Shown: positions 8,552-20,800 of the stretch, piece by piece
Position numbering within the stretch: the first letter of the stretch is position 1
How the letters are laid out: every line of letters begins with the position of its first letter
NCBI RefSeq assembly: GCF_026544205.1
Contig: NZ_JALNUI010000025.1
Coordinates: 1 to 61,025, forward strand
Source of the DNA: Curtobacterium sp. GC_Cur_3
Lineage (GTDB): Bacteria; Actinomycetota; Actinomycetes; Actinomycetales; Microbacteriaceae
Direction of reading: 5' to 3'
Length of the DNA: 61,025 nt
Notes under the pieces: generated by a model
The model's database searches: none
What the model saw: only the letters and a program-made list of their open reading frames with translations
Told to the model about the DNA's origin: nothing
Program-made: the position numbers and the translations under genes

Positions 8552-9508
8552 ATGACCATGCAGACCCCGCTGTCCCCCGACACGGACCAGCCAGCGCCCG
8601 GCCCGGCCACCGCGGCCACACGCGTGCACCACCGCGTCGGGTCCATGCGCCGCACCGAGCGCATGTACTACGCGTTCATCATCCCCACGCTCGTGCTCTT
8701 CACGGCCTTCGTCGTGGCGCCCGCCTGCGTCGGCATCTTCTACAGCTTCACGGACTACCTCGGCTTCGGGCAGTGGAAGTTCCTCGGGCTGGAGAACTAC
8801 CGCGCCCTGGTGTCCGACCCGTCGATCCTCGGCTCGTACGGGTTCACGCTCGGCTTCGCCGTCGTCACGGTCATCGTCACGCAGGCCATCGCGCTCTCGC
8901 TGGCGATCGCGCTGACGAAGCGCGTGAAGTTCGCCGCCGGGCTCCGCTCGGTGTTCGTCATCCCGATGGTCGTGTCCGGCATCATCGTCGCCTACGTCTT
9001 CAACTACCTGTTCTCGAACACGCTGCCGGCCCTGGCGACCTCGGTCGGGTTCGCGCCGCTCGAGCAGAGCATCCTCGGTGACCCGAACCTCGCCTGGGTC
9101 TCGATCGTGATCGTCTCCGCCTGGCAGACCGTGCCCGGTGCGCTCCTGGTCTACACGGCCGGCCTCACCTCGATCCCGACCGACCTGTACGAGGCAAGCG
9201 CGCTCGACGGCGCCGGCGCGTGGAAGCAGCTGCGCTCGATCACACTGCCGCTCATCAGCGGGTTCATCGTCATCAACACGGTGCTCGGCGTGAAGGGGTA
9301 CCTCGGCGCGTACGACGTCATCGTCGGCCTGACCGGCGGCGGCCCCGGCACTGCGACCAGCAGCGTCGCGATGACGATCTTCAGCGGCTTCACCGGTGGC
9401 GACTACGCCTACCAGATGGCCAACGCGACCGTCTTCTTCATCATCACCGTCCTCATCTCCGTGCTGCAGCTCGCGGCGACCCGCGGAAGGAACCTGCGAC
9501 TCGCATGA
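8552..9508 (+). CDS. Sugar ABC transporter permease (MalF type)
   Basis: 318-aa inner-membrane subunit of a carbohydrate importer. About six membrane helices start near residue 40 (YYAFIIPTLVLFTAFVVAPA), and the EAA loop that contacts the ATPase reads YEASALDGAGAWKQLRSITLPLI. A proline- and threonine-rich N-terminus precedes the first helix. It is 32 bases after the binding-protein gene with CCAGGAG before ATG 8552, and its stop codon overlaps the start of the second permease (ATGA). Confidence 0.94.
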   Translation: MTMQTPLSPDTDQPAPGPATAATRVHHRVGSMRRTERMYYAFIIPTLVLFTAFVVAPACVGIFYSFTDYLGFGQWKFLGLENYRALVSDPSILGSYGFTLGFAVVTVIVTQAIALSLAIALTKRVKFAAGLRSVFVIPMVVSGIIVAYVFNYLFSNTLPALATSVGFAPLEQSILGDPNLAWVSIVIVSAWQTVPGALLVYTAGLTSIPTDLYEASALDGAGAWKQLRSITLPLISGFIVINTVLGVKGYLGAYDVIVGLTGGGPGTATSSVAMTIFSGFTGGDYAYQMANATVFFIITVLISVLQLAATRGRNLRLA

Positions 9509-10413
9509 CCGCCCTCGACACCCGCTCCCCAGCCCAGCGCCCGACGACGACGTCCGGACCCGACCAGCCTCCGCGGCGGCGCCGTGGACGCCTGGGCGGG
9601 ACCAACTGGATCCTGACCACGGTCCTGGCCATCGCCTCCCTGACGGTGCTCGTGCCGCTCTTCGTGACCGTCGCCATGGCGTTCAAGACGAGCGCGCAGT
9701 CCGTCGACGGCAACGCGCTGTCCCTGCCGAACCCGTTCAACCCGGCGAGCTTCGCCGAGGCGTGGCAGCTCACCCGCTTCCCCGTGTCGTTCTCCGTGTC
9801 GCTCGGCGTCGCGGCGCTGACCGTGGTGGCCACCCTGCTGCTCAGCTCGTTCGCGTCCTACGCCATCGTCCGGAACTGGCACCGACGCTTCTTCCGCTGG
9901 TCGTTCGTCTACCTGCTCGCCGCGATGTTCCTGCCGTTCCCGGTGATCGCGCTCCCGCAGATCAAGCTGACGGCCGAGATCGGGCTCGACAACCCGGTCG
10001 GCGTGGGCATCCTGCACGCCATGTTCCAGCTGTCGTTCTCGGTGCTGCTGTACTCGGCGTACCTCAGGTCGATCCCGGTCGAGCTCGAGGAGAGCGCCCG
10101 CATCGACGGGGCGAGCACGTGGCAGATCTTCTGGCAGATCATCCTGCCGCTGCTCGCGCCGATGAACGCCACGGTCGGCATCTTCGCGTTCCTGGCGTCC
10201 TGGAACGACTTCATGCTGCCGTCGCTCATCACCGCGGACCCGACCCTGCAGACGCTGCCGGTGGTGCAGAACATCTTCCAGAGCAAGTTCGGCACGAACT
10301 ACAACGTCGCCTTCGCCTCGTACCTGATGGCGATGGCGCCGACGATCATCGTCTACCTGTTCGCCCAGCGCTGGGTGATCAGCGGCGTGACCCAGGGAGC
10401 GGTGAAGAACTGA
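9505..10413 (+). CDS. Sugar ABC transporter permease (MalG type)
   Basis: 302-aa partner permease. Membrane helices run from residue 35 on, and the EAA motif is ELEESARIDGASTWQIFWQI. The N-terminal 30 residues are arginine- and proline-rich and cytoplasmic. Start ATG 9505 overlaps the previous stop by four bases, and its own TGA shares one base with the GH31 start (TGATG), so translation of the whole operon is coupled. Confidence 0.94.
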   Translation: MTALDTRSPAQRPTTTSGPDQPPRRRRGRLGGTNWILTTVLAIASLTVLVPLFVTVAMAFKTSAQSVDGNALSLPNPFNPASFAEAWQLTRFPVSFSVSLGVAALTVVATLLLSSFASYAIVRNWHRRFFRWSFVYLLAAMFLPFPVIALPQIKLTAEIGLDNPVGVGILHAMFQLSFSVLLYSAYLRSIPVELEESARIDGASTWQIFWQIILPLLAPMNATVGIFAFLASWNDFMLPSLITADPTLQTLPVVQNIFQSKFGTNYNVAFASYLMAMAPTIIVYLFAQRWVISGVTQGAVKN

Positions 10414-12767
10414 TGCACGAGACAGCGAACGAGACCGACGTCATCCGTCCCTTCCCCGGCTCCGCCCCCCACGCGGACCCGGCGGCGGTGACCACCGGCG
10501 ACCACTGGCGCGTCACCGTCCTCGGCGACGGCCTGTTCCGCGTCGAGTGGAGCGAGGACGGCGGGTTCGAGGACCGCGCCTCGACCTTCGCCCTCCGCCG
10601 TGACCTGCCCGTCCCCGAGCACACCGTCGTCCGCGTCGGCAGCGGGGTCGAGGTCACCACGGCACGCGCCCGGCTCCGCTACGACGGCCAGGCGTTCTCC
10701 CCCGGCGGCTTCGTCGTCGAGACGTTCGGCCCCGACGCGAACCGCTGGCGCTGGGGACAGCCCGCGCGGGACCTCGGTGGCACCGGCAGGACGCTCGACG
10801 ACGTGGACGGTCGGATGCCCTTCGAGCAGGGGCTCCTGGCGCGCGACGGCATCACCGTGCTCGACGACTCCGAGTCATTCCTGTTCGAGGACGACGGCTG
10901 GATCGGCACCCGCGTGCCCGGTCGCCGTGACGTCACGGTCTTCGCCCACGGGCGGGACTACGCCGCCGCGATCCAGGCCTACTACGCGGTGTCCGGGGCG
11001 CCGTCGTTGCTCCCCCGCTGGGCGCTCGGCAACTGGTGGAGCCGCTACCACCCGTACTCGGACACCGAGTACCTGGCGCTGATGGACCGGTTCGCCGAGG
11101 AGTCCCTGCCGTTCTCGGTCGCCGTCATCGACATGGACTGGCACCGCGTGGACTCCGTGCCGGAGCGGTTCGGCAACGGCTGGACCGGGTACTCGTGGGA
11201 GCCCGAGCTGATCCCCGACCCGGCAGCGTTCCTGGCCGAGCTGCACCGCCGCGGGATGCGCACGACGCTGAACCTGCACCCCGCCGACGGCGTCCGGGCG
11301 TTCGAGGACGCCTACCCCGCGATGGCCGAGGCGATGGGCATCGACCCGGCGACGGAGACCCCGATCCCGTTCGACCCGACCGACCCGACGTTCCTCCGCG
11401 CGTACTTCGCGGTGCTGCACCGTCCGCTCGAGGAGCAGGGCGTCGACTTCTGGTGGATCGACTGGCAGCAGGGCCGCACGACGAGCCTGCCCGGCGTCGA
11501 CCCGCTGTGGCTCCTGAACCACTTCCACCACCTCGACTCCGCGCGCGACGGCGGCGCAGGCATGACGTTCTCGCGCTACGCCGGGCCGGGTAGCCACCGC
11601 TACGCCGTCGGGTTCTCCGGCGACGCCGTCGTGTCCTGGGCGTCGCTGGCGTTCCAGCCGGAGTTCACCGCCACGGCCGCGAACATCGGCTACGGCTGGT
11701 GGAGCCACGACGTCGGCGGCCACACCCGGGGCGTCCGGGACGACGAGCTCGCGACCCGCTGGGTGCAGTTCGGCGTGTTCTCGCCGATCATGCGGCTGCA
11801 CTCCGCGAACAACCCGTTCATCCGCAAGGAGCCGTGGGCCTTCCCGGCCGAGGCGCGTGCGGCAATGGGCGACGCGCTGCGCTTCCGGCACCGCCTGGTG
11901 CCGTACCTGCACACGATGAACCACCGCGCCGCTGCTGGCACCCCGCTCGTCCGGCCGCTCTACCACCTCGAGCCGCACCGCGACGAGGCGTACCGCGCGC
12001 CGAACGTGTACGCCTTCGGCAGCGAGCTCGTCGTCGCGCCGGTCGTCGAGCCGCGCGACCCGTCGACGCTGCTCGGTCGCGCCCGTGCCTGGCTGCCGCC
12101 GGGCAGCTGGACGGACGTCTTCACCGGCACGACGTACGCCGGTGACCGCTGGGTCGACCTGCACCGCGGGCTCGACGGCGTCCCGGTGCTGCTCCGTGCC
12201 GGCGGTGTCCTGCCCCTGGCCACCGAGGACGAGGTCGACGCCACCGTCAACCCGACGTCGTTCGAGGTGCTCGTCGCCCCCGGTGCGTCCGGCTCGTTCA
12301 CCCTGGTCGAGGACCGGGAGGGCGACCCCGCCTCGACCTGCACCACGCGGCTGTCGTGGGACGCGGACACGGCGACGTTCCGCATCGAGGCCGCCGAGGG
12401 CGACCGCACGGCCGTCCCCACGGAGCGGCACTGGCGTGTGACGTTCCTGGCGGCACCGGCACCGGGACAGCACGTGGACGCGCAGGGGCACGACCGGTTC
12501 TCCGTCGACGTCACGGCCGACACCGCCACGGGCGCAGACGTCACGCTCGCCGGCTCGCCCTCGGTCGGGCTCGACGCCCGCGACGCCGTCCGCCAGGTGC
12601 TGGAACGCGCGCAGGTCGGCAACCCCGAGAAGCTCGAGGCGTGGACCGTGCTGGCCCGCGACACCCCCCGCGCGGACCGGATCGCGGAGCTCGAGACGGT
12701 CGGGCTGCCAGACCCGCTCCGCGCCGCCCTGGTCGAGCTGCTGGGGAGCGTCCACCCCGCGGTCTGA
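10413..12767 (+). CDS. Glycoside hydrolase family 31 (alpha-glucosidase/xylosidase)
   Basis: 784-aa retaining alpha-glycosidase. A beta-sandwich N-terminal domain (about 1-190) is followed by the barrel with nucleophile Asp350 in FWWIDWQQG and acid/base Asp404 in FSGDAVVSW, then beta-rich C-terminal domains of DUF5110 type. No signal peptide, so it acts on sugars taken up by the co-transcribed transporter. Start codon ATG 10413 overlaps the permease stop. The last 70 residues form an extra helical tail (LDARDAVRQVLERAQVGNPEKLE) that I do not recognise. Alpha-glucosidase, alpha-xylosidase or a related specificity is possible; sequence alone does not decide. Confidence 0.93.
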   Translation: MHETANETDVIRPFPGSAPHADPAAVTTGDHWRVTVLGDGLFRVEWSEDGGFEDRASTFALRRDLPVPEHTVVRVGSGVEVTTARARLRYDGQAFSPGGFVVETFGPDANRWRWGQPARDLGGTGRTLDDVDGRMPFEQGLLARDGITVLDDSESFLFEDDGWIGTRVPGRRDVTVFAHGRDYAAAIQAYYAVSGAPSLLPRWALGNWWSRYHPYSDTEYLALMDRFAEESLPFSVAVIDMDWHRVDSVPERFGNGWTGYSWEPELIPDPAAFLAELHRRGMRTTLNLHPADGVRAFEDAYPAMAEAMGIDPATETPIPFDPTDPTFLRAYFAVLHRPLEEQGVDFWWIDWQQGRTTSLPGVDPLWLLNHFHHLDSARDGGAGMTFSRYAGPGSHRYAVGFSGDAVVSWASLAFQPEFTATAANIGYGWWSHDVGGHTRGVRDDELATRWVQFGVFSPIMRLHSANNPFIRKEPWAFPAEARAAMGDALRFRHRLVPYLHTMNHRAAAGTPLVRPLYHLEPHRDEAYRAPNVYAFGSELVVAPVVEPRDPSTLLGRARAWLPPGSWTDVFTGTTYAGDRWVDLHRGLDGVPVLLRAGGVLPLATEDEVDATVNPTSFEVLVAPGASGSFTLVEDREGDPASTCTTRLSWDADTATFRIEAAEGDRTAVPTERHWRVTFLAAPAPGQHVDAQGHDRFSVDVTADTATGADVTLAGSPSVGLDARDAVRQVLERAQVGNPEKLEAWTVLARDTPRADRIAELETVGLPDPLRAALVELLGSVHPAV

Positions 12768-12886
12768 CCGCCGGACGGGAGGCTCGGCCCGGGCCCGCAT
12801 CGCACGCCGCGGACCGCAGGCGCTGGGGACCGGAGATGACGTGGACCGCGAGCGGCGGGGCGGGCAGGTGCCGAGCCTCCTGGCTG
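12768..12886. terminator. Convergent gap with long-range inverted repeat
   Basis: Between the GH31 stop and the lacI stop, GGGAGGCTCGG (12777-12787) faces CCGAGCCTCC (12871-12880) across 83 bases. They are the two halves of the family A palindrome pulled apart. A shared bidirectional terminator is plausible. Confidence 0.45.
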
Positions 12887-13912
12887 TCAGTCCACGGACC
12901 CGTCCGGGTAGGGCGCGCTCTCGCCGACGAGCAGGCGGTGCCCGACCGACACGGTCCGCCCGGGGCCGTCGTGGCCGTCCATCCGCTCGAAGAGCAGCGT
13001 CAGGGCGGTCTCGGCGAGCGCGACGGTGTCCGGTGCGACCGAGGTCAGGCTCGGGACCAGGCTGGCGGCGAGACCGATGGCGTCCCAGCCGACGACGGCG
13101 ACGTCGCGCGGGGCCTCGAGGCCGCGCAGCCGCATGGCACGGAGGGCACCCACGGCGGCGAGGTCGTCGCGACAGACCAGGCCGTCGATGACCAGGCCGT
13201 CGTCGAGTGCCCGGCCGAAGGACTCCTCGGCACCGCGGGCGTCCCCGACCTCGCGGGCGACGAGCAGGTGGTCGTCGACGGGCAGGTCCCCGCGCTCGAG
13301 GCCGAGGTGGTACCCCTCGAGCCGGAACGCCGAGGTGCGCGATGCCGGTCCGACCTCGTGCCCGAGGAACCCGATCCGGCGGCGGCCGAGGGCCACGAGG
13401 TGGTCGACGGCCTCGGCGGCGGCGCGGACGTTGTCGATCGCGACCTGGTCGGCGTGCTCGGGCGGGACGTCCTCGCCGAGGAACACGACGGCGGTGTCCC
13501 CGCGGATCGCGTCGATCTCCGCCGGCGTCATGATCTGCGGGTGGATGACGACCCCGTCGACCACGCCGGCCTCACGCCCGCGGACGGCCGAGCGCTCGCC
13601 GTCCGCTGCGCCGCCGGTCTCCTCGAGCAGCAGCTGGTAGCCGTGCTGCACCGCGACGCGGGAGAAGACGTGCGCGAGCTCGGCGAAGTACGGCCGACGG
13701 AGGTCGGGGAACGCGAACGCGAGCATGTTCGTCCGTCCGGTCGCCAGGCTGCGGCCGGAGACGTTCGGCCGGTACCCGAGCTCGTCGACCGCGGCCTGCA
13801 CCCGGTCGCGCATCGGCGTGCTGACGTGCCGGTAGCCCCGCACCACGTTGGACACGGTCTTCATCGACACGCCCGCGTGGTCGGCGACGTCCTGCAGCGT
13901 GACCTTGCCCAT
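12887..13912 (-). CDS. LacI-family repressor of the GH31/GH2 sugar regulon
   Basis: 341-aa regulator with an N-terminal helix-turn-helix VTLQDVADHAGVSMKTVSNV and hinge helix GYRPNVSGRSLATGRT, then a periplasmic-binding-like sensor domain with dimer interface. It binds DNA as a dimer and releases on sugar. It is divergent from the GH2 gene, with 50 bases between starts containing TTTACAGCGCTGTAAA; the identical site lies in the transporter promoter at 7156. So it very likely represses both the transporter operon and GH2, and probably itself. Start ATG 13912. Confidence 0.93.
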   Translation of the reverse strand: MGKVTLQDVADHAGVSMKTVSNVVRGYRHVSTPMRDRVQAAVDELGYRPNVSGRSLATGRTNMLAFAFPDLRRPYFAELAHVFSRVAVQHGYQLLLEETGGAADGERSAVRGREAGVVDGVVIHPQIMTPAEIDAIRGDTAVVFLGEDVPPEHADQVAIDNVRAAAEAVDHLVALGRRRIGFLGHEVGPASRTSAFRLEGYHLGLERGDLPVDDHLLVAREVGDARGAEESFGRALDDGLVIDGLVCRDDLAAVGALRAMRLRGLEAPRDVAVVGWDAIGLAASLVPSLTSVAPDTVALAETALTLLFERMDGHDGPGRTVSVGHRLLVGESAPYPDGSVD

Positions 13913-13927
13913 CGGGTCACCGTACCG

Positions 13928-13962
13928 TTGACGGGTGATTTACAGCGCTGTAAATTACGGGC
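13928..13962 (+). promoter_or_regulatory. GH2 promoter with LacI operator, leaderless start
   Basis: TTGACG (13928-13933), a 17-base spacer and TAAATT (13951-13956) end six bases before the ATG at 13963. Transcription should begin at or next to the start codon, so the mRNA is leaderless. The operator TTTACAGCGCTGTAAA (13939-13954) fills the spacer and overlaps the -10 box. Confidence 0.9.
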
Positions 13963-15834
<1,872 letters not shown>

Positions 15835-15849
15835 CCGGGGGGCGCGGCG

Positions 15850-16782
15850 TCAGGCCCCGAGCTTGAGGAGCCAGTCGCGCGGGGCCGCCTGGTACTCGGA
15901 CGGCACCGCGTCGCCGGCGGCGTCGATCGCCCGCTGCCAGCTCAGCGCCCGCGGCACGACGGCCAGCCGGGTCGCGAGGCCGACGATGTGCTGCACATCC
16001 GGGTCCTCGGCAGCGCCGGGCTCGTCGAAGAACGTGTCGAGGTAGGCCGCCATCGCGCCCGGCACCTCCTGCTGCCCGGCGACGAGCAGGCTGAGGAACG
16101 GGTGCGACACGCAGGCGTCGCCCCAGTCGAACGGCACCGCGCCGGCGGCGAACGCGTTGCCGTCGTGCAGGTCGCCGTGCTCGAGGGTCGCCATCGGCAG
16201 CAGTTCGTCGAGCTCGGCCGCCAGGTCGCGCAGCACCGGCACGAACCCGGGCCGCTCGGGCACCCAGCGCGCGACGACCTCGGCGGCGGCGTCGGGCAGC
16301 ACGGACAGCCGGAGGTCGGGCACACCGGCGCGCACCAGGTCCTCGGCAGCTGCGGGTTCGGTCGCCCACTGCACCTCGGCGTAGTGCCGCATGACCTCGA
16401 GCCAGCGGGCGTCACGGTCGGGTGCCGTCCGGACGAGCGGCCCGCCGTCGGGCAGCAGCACGTGGGCACCCTCGACGGCGACGGGACGCTGCACGTGCGG
16501 GACCCCGTGCAGGGCCAGGACCTCGAGCAGCGCGGGCTCCGGCGAGACCCCGGCCGGCGCGGTCTTCAGGAACAGGTCCCCCGACGCGGCCCCACCAGCG
16601 ACGGCGTCGGCGTCAGCGTCGACATCGGCGGCTGCGTCCGTGCGCACCCGCCAGACCGTGCTCCACGCACGCCGGTGCACCTCCTCGACCCCGAGCACCG
16701 TGGTCCCCTGCTCGGCGAGCACCTCGCGTGCCCACGCGACGGCGTCCGTCACTCCGTCGTCCTGCCCGAGGTCCCTGTCCAT
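15850..16782 (-). CDS. APH-like phosphotransferase
   Basis: 310-aa member of the aminoglycoside phosphotransferase/choline kinase superfamily. Brenner motif HGDLHDGN and metal-binding VPFDWGDA are present; the N-terminal lobe carries an alanine/aspartate-rich loop (ADVDADADAVAGG). Substrate unknown: small alcohols, sugars or antibiotics are possible. It follows the N-glycan operon on the same strand, and some APH-fold kinases phosphorylate N-acetylhexosamines, but that link is speculative. TACGGT (-10) ends six bases before ATG 16782, suggesting its own leaderless transcript, separated by a hairpin from the gene upstream. Confidence 0.85.
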   Translation of the reverse strand: MDRDLGQDDGVTDAVAWAREVLAEQGTTVLGVEEVHRRAWSTVWRVRTDAAADVDADADAVAGGAASGDLFLKTAPAGVSPEPALLEVLALHGVPHVQRPVAVEGAHVLLPDGGPLVRTAPDRDARWLEVMRHYAEVQWATEPAAAEDLVRAGVPDLRLSVLPDAAAEVVARWVPERPGFVPVLRDLAAELDELLPMATLEHGDLHDGNAFAAGAVPFDWGDACVSHPFLSLLVAGQQEVPGAMAAYLDTFFDEPGAAEDPDVQHIVGLATRLAVVPRALSWQRAIDAAGDAVPSEYQAAPRDWLLKLGA

Positions 16783-16808
16783 CCCGACACCGTATTGCAG
16801 CCCGCAGC

Positions 16809-16858
16809 ATGACGGATCCGGTCCGCCATCCCCGAGGGGAGCGAACCGGATCCGTCAC
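16809..16858. terminator. 50-bp nested hairpin, family B solitary copy
   Basis: Outer arms TGACGGATCCGGT and ACCGGATCCGTCA enclose an inner palindrome TCCCCGAGGGGA. It stands 16 bases after the stop codon of the endoglycosidase gene, a terminator position. The same 50-bp design occurs at 26659, 26765 and five times in the 32.2-33.0 kb array. Confidence 0.8.
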
Positions 16859-16874
16859 CGCGCGGGAGGAAGTC

Positions 16875-17837
16875 CTACTGGTAGACCGCCGCCTGGCCGT
16901 ACAGCACGTTCGTGAACGAGGACACGTACGCGCTCTCGTCCCCACCCGGCAGGTTGTACGTCATGAACACGCCGTAGCCGTCGGCCTTCGTGCGCTGCGC
17001 GAGCGTCACGGCCGTCGCCTGCGGGGTGTTCTGGATGTCGACCGCGGCCGCGGAGATCTTCGACTTCGGCAGGCCCGGGATCGTCGGCGCCGTGTAGGTG
17101 CCGTAGTACGGGTTCCAGGCGTAGTCGAGCTTCTTCCCGATCGACGGGTTCGCGGTCTTCAGGGCGTCCGACGACGGGCCGATGTCGTAGAACGAGATGA
17201 GCTTGCCGGGCATGTCCGCCCGCAGCGCCGAGACGAGCCAGCCGATCGACTGATCGTTCGGCTGCGGGGTGCCGTTCACGCCGTAGTCCGAGTACTCATC
17301 GTCGAGGTCGACGCCGTCGAGCCCGTACTGCTTGACGGTCGCCGCGACCTGCGCCGCGAAGTCCCGCGCGGCGGCCTTCGAGGTGAAGTTGGCGAGCCCC
17401 GCACCCTGGTGGTTCCCGAGCACCGAGAGCGACACCTTGATGCCCTTGGCCTGCAGCGGCCGGATCTGCGTCGCCGCCTGGTCGAGCGTGCGCTGCACGT
17501 TCTCGTTCTCGACGAGCACGGCCTTGCCGTCCTCGGAGTTGATGTTCGCGGCGAAGATGATCGCCACGTCGAACGCGTTCGCGCCGTTCGCCAACGTGTA
17601 CCGGCCGACGTTGGCCAGCTCGTCGTTGTTGACCTCGACGTACGCGATGCTCGTCGGACCCGACTTCGTCGGAGCGGCGTGCCCCGGCCGCCCGTGACCG
17701 TGCCCGTGTCCGATGCCGTGCCCGGCGCCGTGTCCCTGCGCTGCCGCAGGAGCGGCCGACGCTGCGGCCGGCACCATCGGCACCGCCACCATCGCCACGA
17801 GTGCCGCGACGATCCCGATCTTCATTGACTGCTTCAT
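16875..17837 (-). CDS. Secreted endo-beta-N-acetylglucosaminidase, Endo H-like (GH18)
   Basis: 320 aa. Cleaves the chitobiose core of high-mannose N-glycans, releasing the glycan from protein. The match to Streptomyces Endo H is close over the domain: IAYVEVNN, VGRYTLANG, FDVAIIFAANIN, SVLGNHQGAG, and the catalytic DGVDLDDEYSDYG with Asp179 and Glu181. A Sec signal peptide ends near ASA (about 28), then an odd His/Gly linker (HGHGHG, 36-53) precedes the enzyme. ATG 17837 follows GAGGAG and directly follows the GH38 stop; a start at 17849 would overlap GH38. Last gene of the glycan operon. Confidence 0.92.
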   Translation of the reverse strand: MKQSMKIGIVAALVAMVAVPMVPAAASAAPAAAQGHGAGHGIGHGHGHGRPGHAAPTKSGPTSIAYVEVNNDELANVGRYTLANGANAFDVAIIFAANINSEDGKAVLVENENVQRTLDQAATQIRPLQAKGIKVSLSVLGNHQGAGLANFTSKAAARDFAAQVAATVKQYGLDGVDLDDEYSDYGVNGTPQPNDQSIGWLVSALRADMPGKLISFYDIGPSSDALKTANPSIGKKLDYAWNPYYGTYTAPTIPGLPKSKISAAAVDIQNTPQATAVTLAQRTKADGYGVFMTYNLPGGDESAYVSSFTNVLYGQAAVYQ

Positions 17838-17838
17838 G

Positions 17839-20800
17839 TCACTCCTCATCTCCGATCCGCGGGAAGCGGAAGGTCCTGACCTCGAAGGCGTCGACCGGGA
17901 ACGCGGCCACGCCGTCGGTGATCGCCGCGACGCCAGGCAGCGCCGGGTCGCGCTCCTCGAGCAGGGTCACCTCGACCGGCTGGCCGAAGGGTCCGTCGAC
18001 CGCCAGGCCACCGGTTCCCCGGCGCCCGGACGGCTCGTACACGCGCACGACCAGGTCGCCCGAGCGGTCGTCGGCGAGCTTCACGCTCGACACCACCACG
18101 TCGCCGGAGGCCTGCACGAGCGGCCCGAAGCCCGACCCGCCCGTGACCGTCCGCGCGCTCGTGTTCATCAGGATGCCGGCGGTGGTCGCACCGACGACGT
18201 CCGTCCCGACGACCAGCCCGTACCGGTGCGTCTGCACGCCCTGGTCGGTCTCCGGGTCGGGGAACCGGGGTGCCCGGAGCAGCGACAGCCGGAGCGTCGT
18301 CGTGACGTGGCCGTCGACCGAGTCCCGCGTGACGTCGAACCCGTGGATCGAGTCGTTCACCAGGGCGACACCGAAGCCGGGCTCCTCGACGAGCACGTAG
18401 CGGTGCATCGAGGTCTCGAACTTGGCGGCCTCCCACGAGGTGTTCGTGTGGGTCACCCGCTTCTGGGCACCGAACTGGGTCTCCGCGATGGTGTGCTCCG
18501 CGCGGACGTCGAGCGGGAACGCCACCTTGAGGAACTTCTCGGTCTCGTGCCAGTCGGTCGTCTGGTCGAACTCGAGCGTCCGCGACCCGGGCTCGAGCAC
18601 GATCTCCTGCGTCACGGTCGACTCGCCGAAGGCCCGGGACACGACGACCCGGGCGACACCGGCGGCGTCGACGGAGGCGTCGATCGAGGTCACCGACACC
18701 AGGTCCTCGACCCGGTTGCGGTAGTACCGGTCGACGTCCCACGCGTCCCACATGTTCGGGAAGTCCTGGTGCAGCTGCAGCAGGTTCGCGACCTGACCCG
18801 GGGCGATCGCCTCGCGGCCGGTGTCCAGGTCCACGGCGCTCGTGACGAGCCCGCGGGCGTCGACGACGACGCGCACCAGCTCGTTCGTGAGCACGAACCC
18901 GCCATCGGCCTCGGTCAACGTGACCGGGGTCGTCGCCTCCAGGTCGCTGGTCAGGACCGCGCTCTGCGCGAGGGCACCGCCCTGGAGGCTCGGGGCCGGG
19001 TTCACGACGATCGTGCGGTCCCCGTTCCCAGCGAGAGCCGACAGGGCGGAGGCGATGAGGGCCTCCAGGCGGTCCGCGACCTCCGCGTACCGCTCGACGG
19101 CCTCGCGGTGCACCCACGCGATCGACGTGCCCGGCAGGATGTCGTGGAACTGCTGCAGCAGGACCTGCTGCCACAGCGCGTCGAGCTCCTCGTACGGGTA
19201 CGTGAATTCGGTGCGGGCGGCGGCGGTCGCTGCCCAGAGTTCGGCCTCGACGAGCAGGTGCTCGCTGCGGCGGTTGCCCTGCTTGGTCTGGTGCTGGCTG
19301 GTCAGCGTCGCGCGGTGCAGCTCGAGGTAGAGCTCGCCGACCCACACGGGCGGGTGCTCCAGCTCGGACTTGGCCCGGTCGAAGAACGCGTCCGGGTGCT
19401 CCCACGTCACGCGGGCGCTGCCTTCGAGGTCCGCCAGGCGCGCGGCCGTGCCGGTCATCTCGCGCGTGGTGCCACCGCCGCCGTCACCCCAGCCGACCGG
19501 GGCTATCGAGCCGGAGGCCAGACGGTTCTCGCGGAACTGGCGCGAGGCCTTCGCGACCTCGGACCCGGACAGCCGCGAGTTGTAGGTGTCCATCGACGGG
19601 AAGTGCGAGAACACCCGCGACCCGTCGATGCCCTCCCAGAGGAACGTGTGGTGCGGGAACTTGTTCACCTGGTTCCAGGAGATCTTCTGCGTGAAGAACC
19701 ACTCGAACCCGGCACGGCGCATCAGCTGCGGGAGCGCCGGCGAGTACCCGAAGCTGTCGGGCAGCCACACGCCCTTCGGCCGGATGCCGAACTCGCGCTC
19801 GAAGAAGCGCTGGCCCTGCGAGAACTGCCGGACGATGCTCTCGCCGGTCGGCATCACGGTGTCGGACTCGACCCACATCCCGCCGAGCGGCAGGAACCGT
19901 CCGGCGGCGACGGCGGCCTTGACCTTCGCGTAGACCTCGGGACGGTGCTCCTTGATCCAGGCGTACTGCTGCGCGCTGGACATGCCGTAGAGGAAGTCGT
20001 CGGTCTGGTCGATGAGCTCCGTCATCGACGAGGTGGTGCGGGCGACCTTGCGGATCGTCTCGCGCACCGGCCACAGCCAGGCGGAGTCGATGTGCGCGTG
20101 GCCGACGGCGGAGATCCGGTGCGCGGAGGCCTCCGCGGGGGCGGCGAGCACCTCGGCGAGCGCGGCGCGGGCGTCCGGGGCGGTCTCGGCGATGTGCTGC
20201 AGGTCGAGGGCGTCGAGCGCGTCGTCGAGGGCCTGCAGGATGCGCATGCGGCGTGGGCCCTGGGGCAGCTCCTCCTGCAGCTCGAGCAGCACGTCGATGT
20301 CGAGCGCGAGCTCGTGCACGGCGGACTCGAACACGGCGAGGTCCATCCGCCGCGACGTGTAGAGCCGCTTCGACGACGAGGTCTGGATGTCGCCCTCCTG
20401 CGTCACGAGGAAGGGGTGGTAGTCGAGCAGGACGGGGTTCGACGCGGCCTCGACGAAGAACTCGACGGTCTCGCCGCCCACTGCTTCCTCGGCGATGAGC
20501 ACCCACTGGTTGCGCGGGTTGATCGACTTCACCGGGGAGCCGTCGGCCAGGTACACGAGGCCCTCGCACTGGAAGCCCGGCATGTTCTTGTCGAACCCGA
20601 GGTCGATGACGGCCTCGATGCGGCGGCTGGCCCAGGCGACCGGGACGGTGCCGGAGAGCCGGAACCAGGTCGTGCCCCACGCGGCGCCCCACGGCGTGCC
20701 GACCTCGTACGGCTCGAACGTCAGCGCGAGCCCCTCGGCCGGCGCGATCGGCTCACCGGGCAGCTCGTGCCAGGCGGTGTCGAGCGGGGTCGCGGTGGCG

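Noticed and set aside
15850..16782. APH-like gene as N-acetylhexosamine kinase of the glycan pathway
   Set aside because: Attractive by location, but it has its own promoter after a terminator-like hairpin and no kinase-specific motif that I can tie to hexosamines.
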